Below are positions 8,178 to 16,154 of a DNA stretch of 45,041 bases, one piece after another (positions within the stretch are counted from its first letter, which is position 1; the number at the start of each line of letters is the position of its first letter). The DNA is taken from NCBI GenBank assembly GCA_028277605.1, contig JANQFZ010000061.1, positions 1-45,041 of the forward strand, written 5' to 3'. This stretch comes from Vallitaleaceae bacterium. GTDB taxonomy: Bacteria > Bacillota > Clostridia > Lachnospirales > Vallitaleaceae. The notes under the pieces are model-generated. The model was not told where the DNA came from, searched no databases, and saw only the letters and a list, made by a program, of their open reading frames with translations. Made by a program: the position numbers and the translations under genes.

Positions 8178-9869
8178 TCAATGTCCATTGACTCTATGAT
8201 ACTTTAAGGCATACATGACTATTATCTGATTAGAGCCTGTACGCTTGATTACTCTATAGCCTTTAGCTGATGCCGTTGCTATTCCTTCATCATTGGATTG
8301 ACAGTAGCCGCCAACTTGACAGGTACCATCATCTCTTACTCTTATCTGCCCTAATAAACCGACTGCTACCCACTCTGGACTATCTCTTCTTGAGCATTTT
8401 TCGTTTTGGCACTTGTAGTTTGGATTTGGTACAGGCAGTTGAACGGTGTATTCAGGCATTCTAAGCTTGCCTGTTTCATCTCTTCTTTCTGGAATTGTAA
8501 CAGGTTCATACTGTACTCGTCTCCATTCATCGGTTAGATACTTATCACTAGAAGCAGTTCCTAATATAATACCTGGTGTTGAGCTGGTTATACCCAATAT
8601 AAAGTCATCCTTAGATGTTGCTTTCCTTATCTTTTCATCCATACCAAAGGTTACAAAATAGCCGACATCAATGGTTTCTCCATCTGACGTTTCAAACATC
8701 TCAGCAAAATCTGGACAGCACACTCCCCCTGCCACACCTACTTCTGTTCCACTAAAACAAGCTGTGCCATTATTTCTTATACGAGCCGTAATAATACTGC
8801 CACTTGCCATATGCCATGCAAATGATTCACAGGTGGTTCCATCTGTTCCCATAATATGTGACCCAGTATCAACAGCACTAGTAATGGTCATACTCCCTTC
8901 TGCGTGAGATAAATCTCCATTTGCAACCGTTAGTTCACCTTCTGCATGGGAAGCAATACCAACAGCCATTGTACTGTCTCCTTCTGCGTGTGAACAATCC
9001 CCTGACGCTTCAGTATCACAGCCTTCTGCATGGGATTGATTGCCGCTGGCTATTGTTCTTAGTCCTTCAGAGTGAGCATCTGTGCCGCTAGCGGTAGTAG
9101 CAGCTCCTTCTGCATGAGATTGATCCCCAATAGCCGATGTAGTTCTGCCTTCTGCATGTGAATTAGCTCCTTCAGCTGTTGTCCCAGTTCCTTGTGCATG
9201 AGCAGCCAAACCAATTGCTGAAGTAAGAAAACCTTGTGCATGGCTGTGGTCGCCGGTTGCAGATGTATTGCATCCCTCAGCATGGGCATTAGATCCGCTA
9301 GCTATGGTGTTATCTCCTTCTGCATGAGAATTTGGACCACTTGCTAGTGTGTTTTCTCCTTCTGCATGGGCATTTCTGCCACTCGCTATGGTTCTTTCCC
9401 CTTCTGCGTGACTGGCTGAACCACTAGCTACGGTACAAATTCCTTCTGCATGAGAAGCTGCACCTGCTGCTACATTATTGCCACCCTCAGAATGTGAGTA
9501 ATCTCCAGATGCCTTAGTCGCAGCTCCTTCTGCGTGAGCTCCTTTCCCTTCCGAAACGGTTGGTGTTAAGACACCTCTTATCAAAATGGCTTGACCTTCT
9601 GAATGAGATGCTTTACCTTCAGCCATGGTTAATTTACCTTCTGAGTGAGAGCAATCTCCTTTTGCTTTGGTGCAACACCCCTCTGAATGCGAGCATTTTC
9701 CTTTTGCTTTGGTACAGCAGCCTTCTGCATGCGAGCACTCTCCTATTGCTTTGGTATTACACCCTTCTGCTTCAGAGCATTTTCCTATTGCTTGAGTATT
9801 ACATAAATCTTCAGCTAATTTTTTTTTCTTAGTTGATTGATTCTTTATAAATTTAAAAATATTTTTCAT
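8178..9869 (-). CDS. YadA-head-like beta-roll protein with Peptidase_G2 domain, copy 3
   Basis: A 563-aa paralogue of subfamily I. The N-terminus is basic (MKNIFKFIKNQSTKKKK), followed by CNTQAIGKCSEAEGC and about 21 repeat coils with the loop ILIRGVLTPTVSEGKG after coil 5. The C-terminal domain differs from subfamily II at the junction (GSHIMGTDGTTCESFAWHMASG) and reads CCPDFAEMFET where subfamily II has CCTDYAE. The ATG at 9869 follows GGAGGTGAAATTT; the upstream ATG at 9884 overlaps the ribosome site. It is 67 nt downstream of copy 2 with no terminator between them, so it is probably in one operon with copies 1 and 2. Function at the spore surface is inferred only from context. Confidence 0.8.
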   Translation of the reverse strand: MKNIFKFIKNQSTKKKKLAEDLCNTQAIGKCSEAEGCNTKAIGECSHAEGCCTKAKGKCSHSEGCCTKAKGDCSHSEGKLTMAEGKASHSEGQAILIRGVLTPTVSEGKGAHAEGAATKASGDYSHSEGGNNVAAGAASHAEGICTVASGSASHAEGERTIASGRNAHAEGENTLASGPNSHAEGDNTIASGSNAHAEGCNTSATGDHSHAQGFLTSAIGLAAHAQGTGTTAEGANSHAEGRTTSAIGDQSHAEGAATTASGTDAHSEGLRTIASGNQSHAEGCDTEASGDCSHAEGDSTMAVGIASHAEGELTVANGDLSHAEGSMTITSAVDTGSHIMGTDGTTCESFAWHMASGSIITARIRNNGTACFSGTEVGVAGGVCCPDFAEMFETSDGETIDVGYFVTFGMDEKIRKATSKDDFILGITSSTPGIILGTASSDKYLTDEWRRVQYEPVTIPERRDETGKLRMPEYTVQLPVPNPNYKCQNEKCSRRDSPEWVAVGLLGQIRVRDDGTCQVGGYCQSNDEGIATASAKGYRVIKRTGSNQIIVMYALKYHRVNGH

Positions 9870-9936
9870 AAATTTCACCTCCAAAATGAATGAGTAACCC
9901 CAGATTATTTTAATATCAAGGTTGTTCTTCTATCTT

Positions 9937-11604
9937 TTAATATGTTAAGGCAACCATCACTAATATTTGGTTAGAGCCTGTACGCTTAATTACCTTATAG
10001 CCCTTTTCTGATGCAGTTGCTATCCCTTCATCATTGGATCGACAGCAGCCTCCAGCTCTACAGGTTCCATCATCTCTTACTCGTATCTGTCCTAGTAAAC
10101 CGACTGCTACCCATTCTGGACTATTTCTTCTTGAGCATTCTTTATCTTGACATGAGAAGTCTGGATTTGCTATCGGTAGCTGAACCGTGTATTCAGGCAT
10201 TCTAAGCTTACCTGATTCATCTCTTCTTTCTGGAACTGTAACGGATTCATATTGTACTCTTCCCCATTCATCCGTTAGATACCTATCACTAGAAACAGTT
10301 CCTAATACGATACCGGGTGTTGCGCTGGTTATCCCCAATATAAATTGATCCTCCGATGTTGCTTTCCTTATTTTTTCTTCCATACTAAAGGTGACAAAGT
10401 AGCCGACATCAATAGTTTCTCCATCTGCTGTTTCAAACATCTCAGCAAAGTCTGGACAACACACCCCACCTGCAACACCTACATCTGTTCCACTAAAACA
10501 ACCTGTGCCGTTATTTCGTATACGAGCCGTAATCATACCGCCACTTGCCATATGCCATGCGAATGGCTCACAAGTGGTTCCAACGGTCCCCATAATATGT
10601 GCTCCCATATCAACAGCTACCGTTCTATCTCCTTCTGCATGGGATATATCTCCACTTGCAACCGTTAGACCGCCTTCTGCATGTGAATTATTACCAAAAG
10701 CCATTGTGCTGTCTCCTTGTGCGTGTGAACAAAGTCCTTCTGCTTGAGTTTGACAGCCTTCCGCATGGGCTATATCGCCTCCGGCTACTGACATTAGTCC
10801 TTCAGTGTGAGCACCTCTACCACTAGCGATTGTTAAAGTGCCTTCTGCATGAGCTTGAATACCACTAGCCAATGTACCTTGTCCTTCAGCATGAGATTCT
10901 TCTTCATCTGCTGTTGTACTACTGCCTTCTGCATGAGAAGCAAAACCACTCGCTGTAGTATTAAAACCTTGTGCATGACTATGATTTCCACTTGCAGTTG
11001 TACCCATTCCCTCAGCATGACCATCATTGCCGCTGGCTATAGTGTTACTCCCTTCTGCATGAGCTTCTTGATCACTTGCCAGTGTATTTTCTCCTTCTGC
11101 ATGAGAATTCTCACCACTCGCTATGGTTCTCTCCCCTTCTGCGTGACTCGCTGAACCGCTGGCTAGGGTGCCAATTCCTTCTGCATGAGAAGCCGCACCG
11201 GCTGCCACAGTATTGGCTCCCTCAGAATGTGAGTAATCTCCAGATGCCCTAGTTGCAGCCCCTTCTGCATGAGACCCTTTCCCTTCTGAAATGGTAGGTG
11301 TTAAGGCACCTCTTATCAAAATGGCTTTTCCTTCTGAATGAGAGGCTTCGCCTTTGGCTATTGTTATTTTACCTTCTGAGTGCGAGCAGTCTCCTTTTGC
11401 TTTGGTACAGCAACCCTCTGAGTGTGAGCATTTTCCAATTGCCTTCGTACAGCAGCCTTCTGCATGAGAGCACTCTCCGATTGCTTTGGTATTACATCCT
11501 TCTGCTTCTGAACATATTCCTATAGCCTGAGTATTACATGGATCCTCAGCTAAAATATATTTCTTAGAAGGTTTCATATTTTTAGTATTACAATTATCGT
11601 TCAT
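9937..11604 (-). CDS. YadA-head-like beta-roll protein with Peptidase_G2 domain, copy 2
   Basis: A 555-aa paralogue of subfamily I with GAGGTG 5 nt before its ATG. It has an N-terminus with two Cys (MNDNCNTKNMKPSKK), about 21 coils of the 14-residue repeat, the ILIRGALTPTISEGKG loop after coil 5, then the Peptidase_G2-like domain from about residue 335 (MGAHIMGTVGTTCEPFAWH, CCPDFAEMFETADG, GYFVTF, EWVAVGLLGQIRVRDDG). The coil Cys (ECSHAEGCC, KCSHSEGCC, DCSHSEG) recur every 14 residues and should stack into a ladder on a beta-roll. It is 52 nt from copy 1 and clearly shares a transcript with it. Closest relative by eye is copy 3 or copy 1. Confidence 0.8.
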   Translation of the reverse strand: MNDNCNTKNMKPSKKYILAEDPCNTQAIGICSEAEGCNTKAIGECSHAEGCCTKAIGKCSHSEGCCTKAKGDCSHSEGKITIAKGEASHSEGKAILIRGALTPTISEGKGSHAEGAATRASGDYSHSEGANTVAAGAASHAEGIGTLASGSASHAEGERTIASGENSHAEGENTLASDQEAHAEGSNTIASGNDGHAEGMGTTASGNHSHAQGFNTTASGFASHAEGSSTTADEEESHAEGQGTLASGIQAHAEGTLTIASGRGAHTEGLMSVAGGDIAHAEGCQTQAEGLCSHAQGDSTMAFGNNSHAEGGLTVASGDISHAEGDRTVAVDMGAHIMGTVGTTCEPFAWHMASGGMITARIRNNGTGCFSGTDVGVAGGVCCPDFAEMFETADGETIDVGYFVTFSMEEKIRKATSEDQFILGITSATPGIVLGTVSSDRYLTDEWGRVQYESVTVPERRDESGKLRMPEYTVQLPIANPDFSCQDKECSRRNSPEWVAVGLLGQIRVRDDGTCRAGGCCRSNDEGIATASEKGYKVIKRTGSNQILVMVALTY

Positions 11605-11656
11605 AGTTTCACCTCAATTTAATACCCTATATATTTAGGTTATTTTCTTAATCTAT

Positions 11657-13318
11657 CTATTCTAAAGTTAAGGCGTACAGAACTAATATTTGGTTTAAGC
11701 CCGTACGCTTAATGACTCTATAGCCTTCATCTGATGCAGTCGCTATCCCTTCATCATTCGATTGACAATAGCCGCCAGCTCGACATGTTCCATCATCTCT
11801 TACTAATATTTGTCCTAATAAACCCACAGCTGCCCATTCTGGATTGTTTCTTCTTAAGCATTTTTTATCTTGACATGGGCAGTCTGGATTTACTATAGGT
11901 AGTTGAATGGTGTACTCAGGCATTCTAAGCTTACCTGTTTCATCTCTTCTTTCTGGAATTGTAACGGATTCATATTGTACTCGTCCCCATTCATCCGTTA
12001 GATACTTATCACTAGAAACAGTTCCTAAAACAATACCGGGTGTTGCACTGGTTATACCTAGAATAAAAGTATCCTTGGATGTTGCTTTTCTAATTCTCTC
12101 ATCTACACTAAAGGTTACAAAGTAGCCGACATCGATGGGCTCTCCATCGGCTGTTTCAAACATCTCAGCAAAGTCTGGACAACACACGCCACCTGCCACA
12201 CCTACTTCTGTTCCACTAAAACAAGCTGTGCCGTTATTTCTAATTCTAGCAGTAATCATACCGCCACTTGCCATATGCCATGCAAATGACTCGCAGGTGG
12301 TTCCATCAATACCCATAATATGTGCCCCCATATCAACAGCCATCGTTCTTTCCCCTTCTGCATGAGATAAATTGCCACTTGCAACCGTTAGTATACCTTC
12401 TGCATGAGAAGCCATACCCGTAGCCATTGTTCTATCTCCTTGCGCGTGTGAACAATCTTCTGTCGCTTGAGTTTCGCACCCCTCTGCATGAGATGGATTG
12501 CTATCAGCTAATGCCCCTTGTCCTTCAGCATGAGAATTTGCGCCACTAGCGATTGTACTGTCTCCTTCTGCATGAGATTGACCCCCACTAGCTATTGTAC
12601 GAAATCCTTCTGCATGGGAATTTTCACCTTCAGCTGTTGTCTCATTGCCTTCTGCATGAGCAGCCCTATCACTTGCTGTAGTAAAAAGACCTTGTGCATG
12701 ACTATCTTCACCTGAGGCTACACATGATTCTCCCTCTGCATGAGCATCGTTGCCACTGGCTATGGTATTATCACCCTCTGCATGGGCTTCTTGATCACTT
12801 GCTAGTGTGTTTTCTCCTTCTGCATGAGCATTTTCAGCACTTGCTGTGGTTCTCTCCCCTTCTGCGTGGCTGGCTGAACCGCTGGCTAAGTTACAAAGTC
12901 CTTCTGTATGTGAAGCTGCGCCTGCTGCTACATTATTGGCTCCCTCAGAATGTGAATAATCTCCAGATGCTTGATTCGCTGCTCCTTCTGCATGAGCCCC
13001 TTTGCCTTCTGAGACAGTTGGTGTTAAGACACCTCTTATCAAAATGGCTTTTCCTTCTGCATGGGAAGCTTCTCCTATAGCCTTTGTAATTTCACCTTCT
13101 GAATGTGAGCAGTCTCCCTTCGCCTTGGTACAGCACCCTTCTGAATGTGAGCATTTACCTATTGCTTTTGTACAGCAACCCTCTGCATGGGAACACTCTC
13201 CTATCGCTTTAGTGTTACACCCTTCAGCTTCAGAACAAAGACCTATTGCATTACGATTACATTCAATTGGATTGGTCTGTTTATCTTCTGTATTAAGTTG
13301 TTTTTCTTTTTTTCCCAA
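11657..13318 (-). CDS. YadA-head-like beta-roll protein with Peptidase_G2 domain, copy 1
   Basis: First gene of the run, 553 aa. The start is set to the TTG at 13318 because GAGGTGAG lies 4-5 nt before it; the ATG at 13357 precedes this ribosome site. The charged N-terminus (MGKKEKQLNTEDKQ) leads to CNRNAIGLCSEAEGCNTKAI and about 21 repeat coils, with the same longer loop after coil 5 as in copies 2 and 3. The C-terminal domain has MGAHIMGIDGTTCESFAWHM, CCPDFAEMFETADGEPIDVGYF and a final EWAAVGLLGQILVRDDG. No signal peptide, LPXTG or membrane segment is present, which argues for assembly inside the mother cell rather than Sec export. A sigma-K-like promoter lies about 80 nt upstream and may drive copies 1-3 or 1-4. 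Confidence 0.8.
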   Translation of the reverse strand: MGKKEKQLNTEDKQTNPIECNRNAIGLCSEAEGCNTKAIGECSHAEGCCTKAIGKCSHSEGCCTKAKGDCSHSEGEITKAIGEASHAEGKAILIRGVLTPTVSEGKGAHAEGAANQASGDYSHSEGANNVAAGAASHTEGLCNLASGSASHAEGERTTASAENAHAEGENTLASDQEAHAEGDNTIASGNDAHAEGESCVASGEDSHAQGLFTTASDRAAHAEGNETTAEGENSHAEGFRTIASGGQSHAEGDSTIASGANSHAEGQGALADSNPSHAEGCETQATEDCSHAQGDRTMATGMASHAEGILTVASGNLSHAEGERTMAVDMGAHIMGIDGTTCESFAWHMASGGMITARIRNNGTACFSGTEVGVAGGVCCPDFAEMFETADGEPIDVGYFVTFSVDERIRKATSKDTFILGITSATPGIVLGTVSSDKYLTDEWGRVQYESVTIPERRDETGKLRMPEYTIQLPIVNPDCPCQDKKCLRRNNPEWAAVGLLGQILVRDDGTCRAGGYCQSNDEGIATASDEGYRVIKRTGLNQILVLYALTLE

Positions 13319-13395
13319 AGCTCTCACCTCTTTTTTTGATATTATTATTAATACCATTTGTATACTTATATAGAATAATAACTATTTCTTATAAT

Positions 13396-13423
13396 CATCA
13401 TATGATGCATAACAATAACTTGT
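13396..13423 (-). promoter_or_regulatory. Sigma-K-like promoter of the beta-roll operon
   Basis: On the minus strand AC (13423-13422), 17 nt, then CATATGATG (13404-13396). It differs from AC-N16/17-CATANNNTA only at the last position. It lies in the divergent region before copy 1. The -10 sits in a palindrome (CATCATATGATG). Confidence 0.5.
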
Positions 13424-13518
13424 GTTAACCTGTCCCAAATTGCTTGAGCTATTCCTTAGGTATCATGAATACTACTAAGTCTTCATATATATAGAGTAAA
13501 AGAATTGATAGAGGATAT

Positions 13519-14940
13519 ATGATGATGAACACAGCCTATTATGATTACCATATATTTGAGCATACAGATGGTAATACATGGAGATTCTACTTTTCTGATA
13601 CAACGATTTGCTATAAAACAGATGATACCTTAGAAAGCCCTGTCAATATTTTGATTGAAAATATTAAGATGTACGATATGGTATTAGATGAAAATTATGG
13701 TATACATATGCTCTGCGTAACGACAGATAACATGATATACTACATTACTCACAAGCATGATGAATGGAAAATGCGTACGATTAAGAAGTGTCCCTCTAAT
13801 GCTTTTATTGACTCATTACATATACTTCATATCCAAAGAACGATCCACCTATTTTTTACATTCGTTTATCATTCTAATCCTGCTTTAGGTACGATTTATC
13901 ATATGGATACTTCAAGTAGATGGAAGCTTAACGAAGTGACTGCAATAAAGCTCTTAAAAAATATGAAAACCTATTTTATTGATTATACGACAAAAGGTGA
14001 GATACTCTTACTTTATCCAATATTTTCACTGAATAAGTGGATGAATCAAGTTAAGGTTTATTCTCCTATGGAAAAAAAATGGTCTCAGCCTAAAAAGATT
14101 AAGATAAATGGAAATAGTACAGACATTGAACATATCTATATAGATTCAAACAATCATTTACATGTTCTTTACCATTACGGTAGTAAAACTTATTGGGAAG
14201 CTTATACTTTTAAGAACCATAATACTTTTGTTAAATTAACTCTATTAAGCAAATGTAAACTGCTGGAGCATTGCAATGCTATCCAATACTCCCTATTTGA
14301 ATTTAAGCATGTCTTATGGTTTATTTGGAATACAGATGACCAAGTACATTATTCTCAATTAGATACTAAAGGTCAAGAGTGGTCGAAAGAAAATACCTTA
14401 AACCTAGAAGCAATAACCAGCGTTTATTATATAGGAAATAGGTATAAAGAAACTCATGTTTATAAACCTTTAATCACCTATAGAATTAATGAAAACCAAA
14501 GTTATTACCTTTTAGGTATGGATACACTAACTGATTTTAGTAGTTCCTCAGAACGAGATTATGTCGAAAATAATATCCATACTCAACTTTCAGCGGAGAA
14601 CACTATCCACGAAGAACTTAACAGCGAGTCAGATGAATCATTGGATAGAATGGATACAGTAGAAAATTATGCTACTATGGATGAAGAAAGCATATACGAA
14701 GAAACTATTGATTCTATAGATGAAGAGAATGATTCCGAGAAAAATAATGCTAAAACTATAGATGATAAATGTATCTGCAATAATGGCCCTGAAATAACTC
14801 AAACCTATCCATCTTTAGAAGATGATTTTAATCTACCAAAAACATATACAGAGCCCATTAACATAGAGCAAAATAGTGAAGAACCAAAAACTCATAAAAA
14901 ATCTTTTTTAGATAAACTTAAAAATTTATTTACAAAATAA
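13519..14940 (+). CDS. Beta-propeller-like protein with acidic tail, unknown function
   Basis: I do not recognise a named family. The 473-aa product has an N-terminal part of about 330 residues with repeated sheets of the form hydrophobic-H-hydrophobic-hydrophobic followed by a YY/W strand (GIHMLCVTTDNMIYYI, TIHLFFTFVYHS, NHLHVLYHYGSKTYW, HVLWFIWNTDDQVHYS). This suggests a beta-propeller of 40-55-residue blades. Residues about 345-450 are strongly acidic and low in complexity (EENDSEKNNAK, ESDESLDRMD). The last 14 residues form a basic amphipathic segment (KKSFLDKLKNLFTK). There is no signal peptide. It is divergent from the beta-roll operon across a 200-nt gap, and the ribosome site is weak (AGAGG). 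It may be another component of the same structure, but that is only context. Confidence 0.6.
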   Translation: MMMNTAYYDYHIFEHTDGNTWRFYFSDTTICYKTDDTLESPVNILIENIKMYDMVLDENYGIHMLCVTTDNMIYYITHKHDEWKMRTIKKCPSNAFIDSLHILHIQRTIHLFFTFVYHSNPALGTIYHMDTSSRWKLNEVTAIKLLKNMKTYFIDYTTKGEILLLYPIFSLNKWMNQVKVYSPMEKKWSQPKKIKINGNSTDIEHIYIDSNNHLHVLYHYGSKTYWEAYTFKNHNTFVKLTLLSKCKLLEHCNAIQYSLFEFKHVLWFIWNTDDQVHYSQLDTKGQEWSKENTLNLEAITSVYYIGNRYKETHVYKPLITYRINENQSYYLLGMDTLTDFSSSSERDYVENNIHTQLSAENTIHEELNSESDESLDRMDTVENYATMDEESIYEETIDSIDEENDSEKNNAKTIDDKCICNNGPEITQTYPSLEDDFNLPKTYTEPINIEQNSEEPKTHKKSFLDKLKNLFTK

Positions 14941-14943
14941 TTT

Positions 14944-14975
14944 CAGCTAGAGATAGGTTCTGCCGTCTCTAGCTG
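14944..14975 (+). terminator. Hairpin after the propeller gene
   Basis: A perfect 10-bp stem CAGCTAGAGA / TCTCTAGCTG lies three bases after the stop at 14940. No U-tract follows, so it may be an mRNA 3' stabiliser or a weak terminator. Confidence 0.45.
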
Positions 14976-15003
14976 TTACAGAATCAAGTAAAAAGATTAT
15001 AAA

Positions 15004-15020
15004 GAAGACATAAAGTCTTC
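15004..15020 (-). terminator. Terminator of the Cys-rich gene
   Basis: On the minus strand GAAGAC, a 5-nt loop and GTCTTC are followed by TTTATAATCTTTTT, directly after the stop at 15026. The stem is short, so strength is uncertain. Confidence 0.45.
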
Positions 15021-15025
15021 AATGA

Positions 15026-15934
15026 TTAATCATCTAATTCATCAAAAAAGTCATAGCAATCCTTGTATTTATTACAGCCGCAATCACAGTCGTCATCATT
15101 GTCATCATCATTCATATCCTTTGCACATAGGCTTGGGAAATCATTACCGCTGCAGAAGCTGCCATCTTGTTTCTTTATTTTACATTTCCCTGTTGTTAAT
15201 ACGCAAATCTGAACAGGTACTTTTAGTTTTTTCTCACAGCACATGCAAAATACAAGAGTTCCATTAATTGTAAGCTGGTCATTACCAGCATCAAAAGTGA
15301 AGGATGATAGGTCAAAGAAACAGTTGGCTATACATGCATCAAATACTGAAACTGGGAATAATGATTGTGGTGGGAAACAGAAATTGTCTATTTTTACTAA
15401 AAACGTAAATGAATCCATTATGGTGGCTGTACCACTATAATCTAAGGTAATGCCGCTCTTAGTTCCTGTACCAGTAACCGTTAAGTCAACAGTAAAATCT
15501 GCTGTCACTCTCTGTCGAATTGAAACCTTCGTTCCTTTACCTTTTTTGCCGCATTCTTCCGTATCAACCATATTTTGAGGAATGATGGTTTGATCTCCGC
15601 CAGGTCCTGGAATAGTTTGCAGTGGTGTAACTTCTTCATCATCAACGAATAATTGAGTAATGGATGTTGAAAAGCTAACCAATTCACAATCCACATTAAC
15701 CGTTTCAACGGTATCTAAATCTGGAGAAATGTCAACAATTAAATCCACGACATCAAAGTCACTTTCTTTTCTAAATAACCTTGCATCAAAAACTTTCTCA
15801 ACAAAAATACATTCCGTTTTGATGTCTCTTAAACGTCTTGGCTTTTTGCATTTCACCTTTCCTTCGCAGCATTCTGCGCCATTATCGGGCTTGTCACAAT
15901 TTATGCCTGGATTACACTCTTCATAAACTTCCAT
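15026..15934 (-). CDS. Cys-rich putative spore-surface protein
   Basis: A 302-aa protein. The N-terminus (YEECNPGINCDKPDNGAECC) and the C-terminus (DDDNDDDCDCGCNKYKDCYD) are Cys- and Asp-rich. The middle 200 residues alternate beta-strand-like stretches (ECIFVEKVFDARLF, VSIRQRVTADFTVDLTVTG). The opening CxxVEKVFD resembles the start of many clostridial and bacillar spore-coat proteins with CxxVxKVYD, but I cannot name a family with certainty. There is no signal peptide. AAGGAGG lies before the ATG. A near-perfect sigma-K promoter upstream is the strongest argument for late mother-cell expression and a coat or exosporium role. The Cys clusters could allow disulfide cross-linking. Function is inferred, not shown. 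Confidence 0.65.
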   Translation of the reverse strand: MEVYEECNPGINCDKPDNGAECCEGKVKCKKPRRLRDIKTECIFVEKVFDARLFRKESDFDVVDLIVDISPDLDTVETVNVDCELVSFSTSITQLFVDDEEVTPLQTIPGPGGDQTIIPQNMVDTEECGKKGKGTKVSIRQRVTADFTVDLTVTGTGTKSGITLDYSGTATIMDSFTFLVKIDNFCFPPQSLFPVSVFDACIANCFFDLSSFTFDAGNDQLTINGTLVFCMCCEKKLKVPVQICVLTTGKCKIKKQDGSFCSGNDFPSLCAKDMNDDDNDDDCDCGCNKYKDCYDFFDELDD

Positions 15935-15971
15935 ATAATATGCCTCCTTTTTATTTATATTTTTCTAGTAA

Positions 15972-15998
15972 CATTATATGTTCCAGCGACCATCAAGT
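15972..15998 (-). promoter_or_regulatory. Sigma-K-like promoter of the Cys-rich gene
   Basis: On the minus strand AC (15998-15997), exactly 16 nt, then CATATAATG (15980-15972). It matches AC-N16/17-CATANNNTA in all but the last base and lies about 40 nt before the ATG at 15934. No sigma-A promoter competes nearby. Confidence 0.65.
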
Positions 15999-16097
15999 GC
16001 ATATTTTTTGAAGAATGTTTACATCATGTTTTCAGTTTTTTATTTTTTGTTTCAGATTATTGTATAATTATTGTTCAAATTAATAGGTTGTCCATTA

Positions 16098-16125
16098 ACC
16101 ATTTCTTGTCGACAATCATATAATA
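16098..16125 (+). promoter_or_regulatory. Sigma-K-like promoter of the 102-aa gene
   Basis: AC (16098-16099), 17 nt, then CATATAATA (16117-16125): a full CATANNNTA match, about 30 nt before the ATG at 16155. Confidence 0.6.
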
Positions 16126-16154
16126 TTGTATATTCAAGGAAAGGAGGGGAAGCT

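Larger units (their letters stand above)
3630..13270 (-). repeat. 42-bp coding repeats in six beta-roll genes
   Basis: A 42-nt unit coding for the 14-residue motif SHAEGxxTxASGxx recurs about 24, 18, 18, 21, 21 and 21 times in the six genes (from left to right), roughly 120 units in all. Units are broken only by the 3' domains. Long identical stretches between units and between genes make unequal crossing-over likely. The counts were made by eye. Confidence 0.85.

Noticed and set aside
3630..13270. Regular 42-bp repeats resembling a CRISPR-like array
   Set aside because: The repeats are in frame, code for a 14-residue protein motif over their whole length, have no unique spacers and no cas genes nearby.
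2947..13318. Beta-roll proteins as alternative tail spikes of the nearby tailocin
   Set aside because: They lie 4 kb away beyond a tRNA and other units, carry sigma-K-like rather than phage-type promoters, and lack the fibre N-termini seen in the two tail fibres. Not fully excluded.
13396..13404. Palindrome CATCATATGATG as an operator
   Set aside because: It is short and overlaps the sigma-K-like -10; no second copy was seen nearby.
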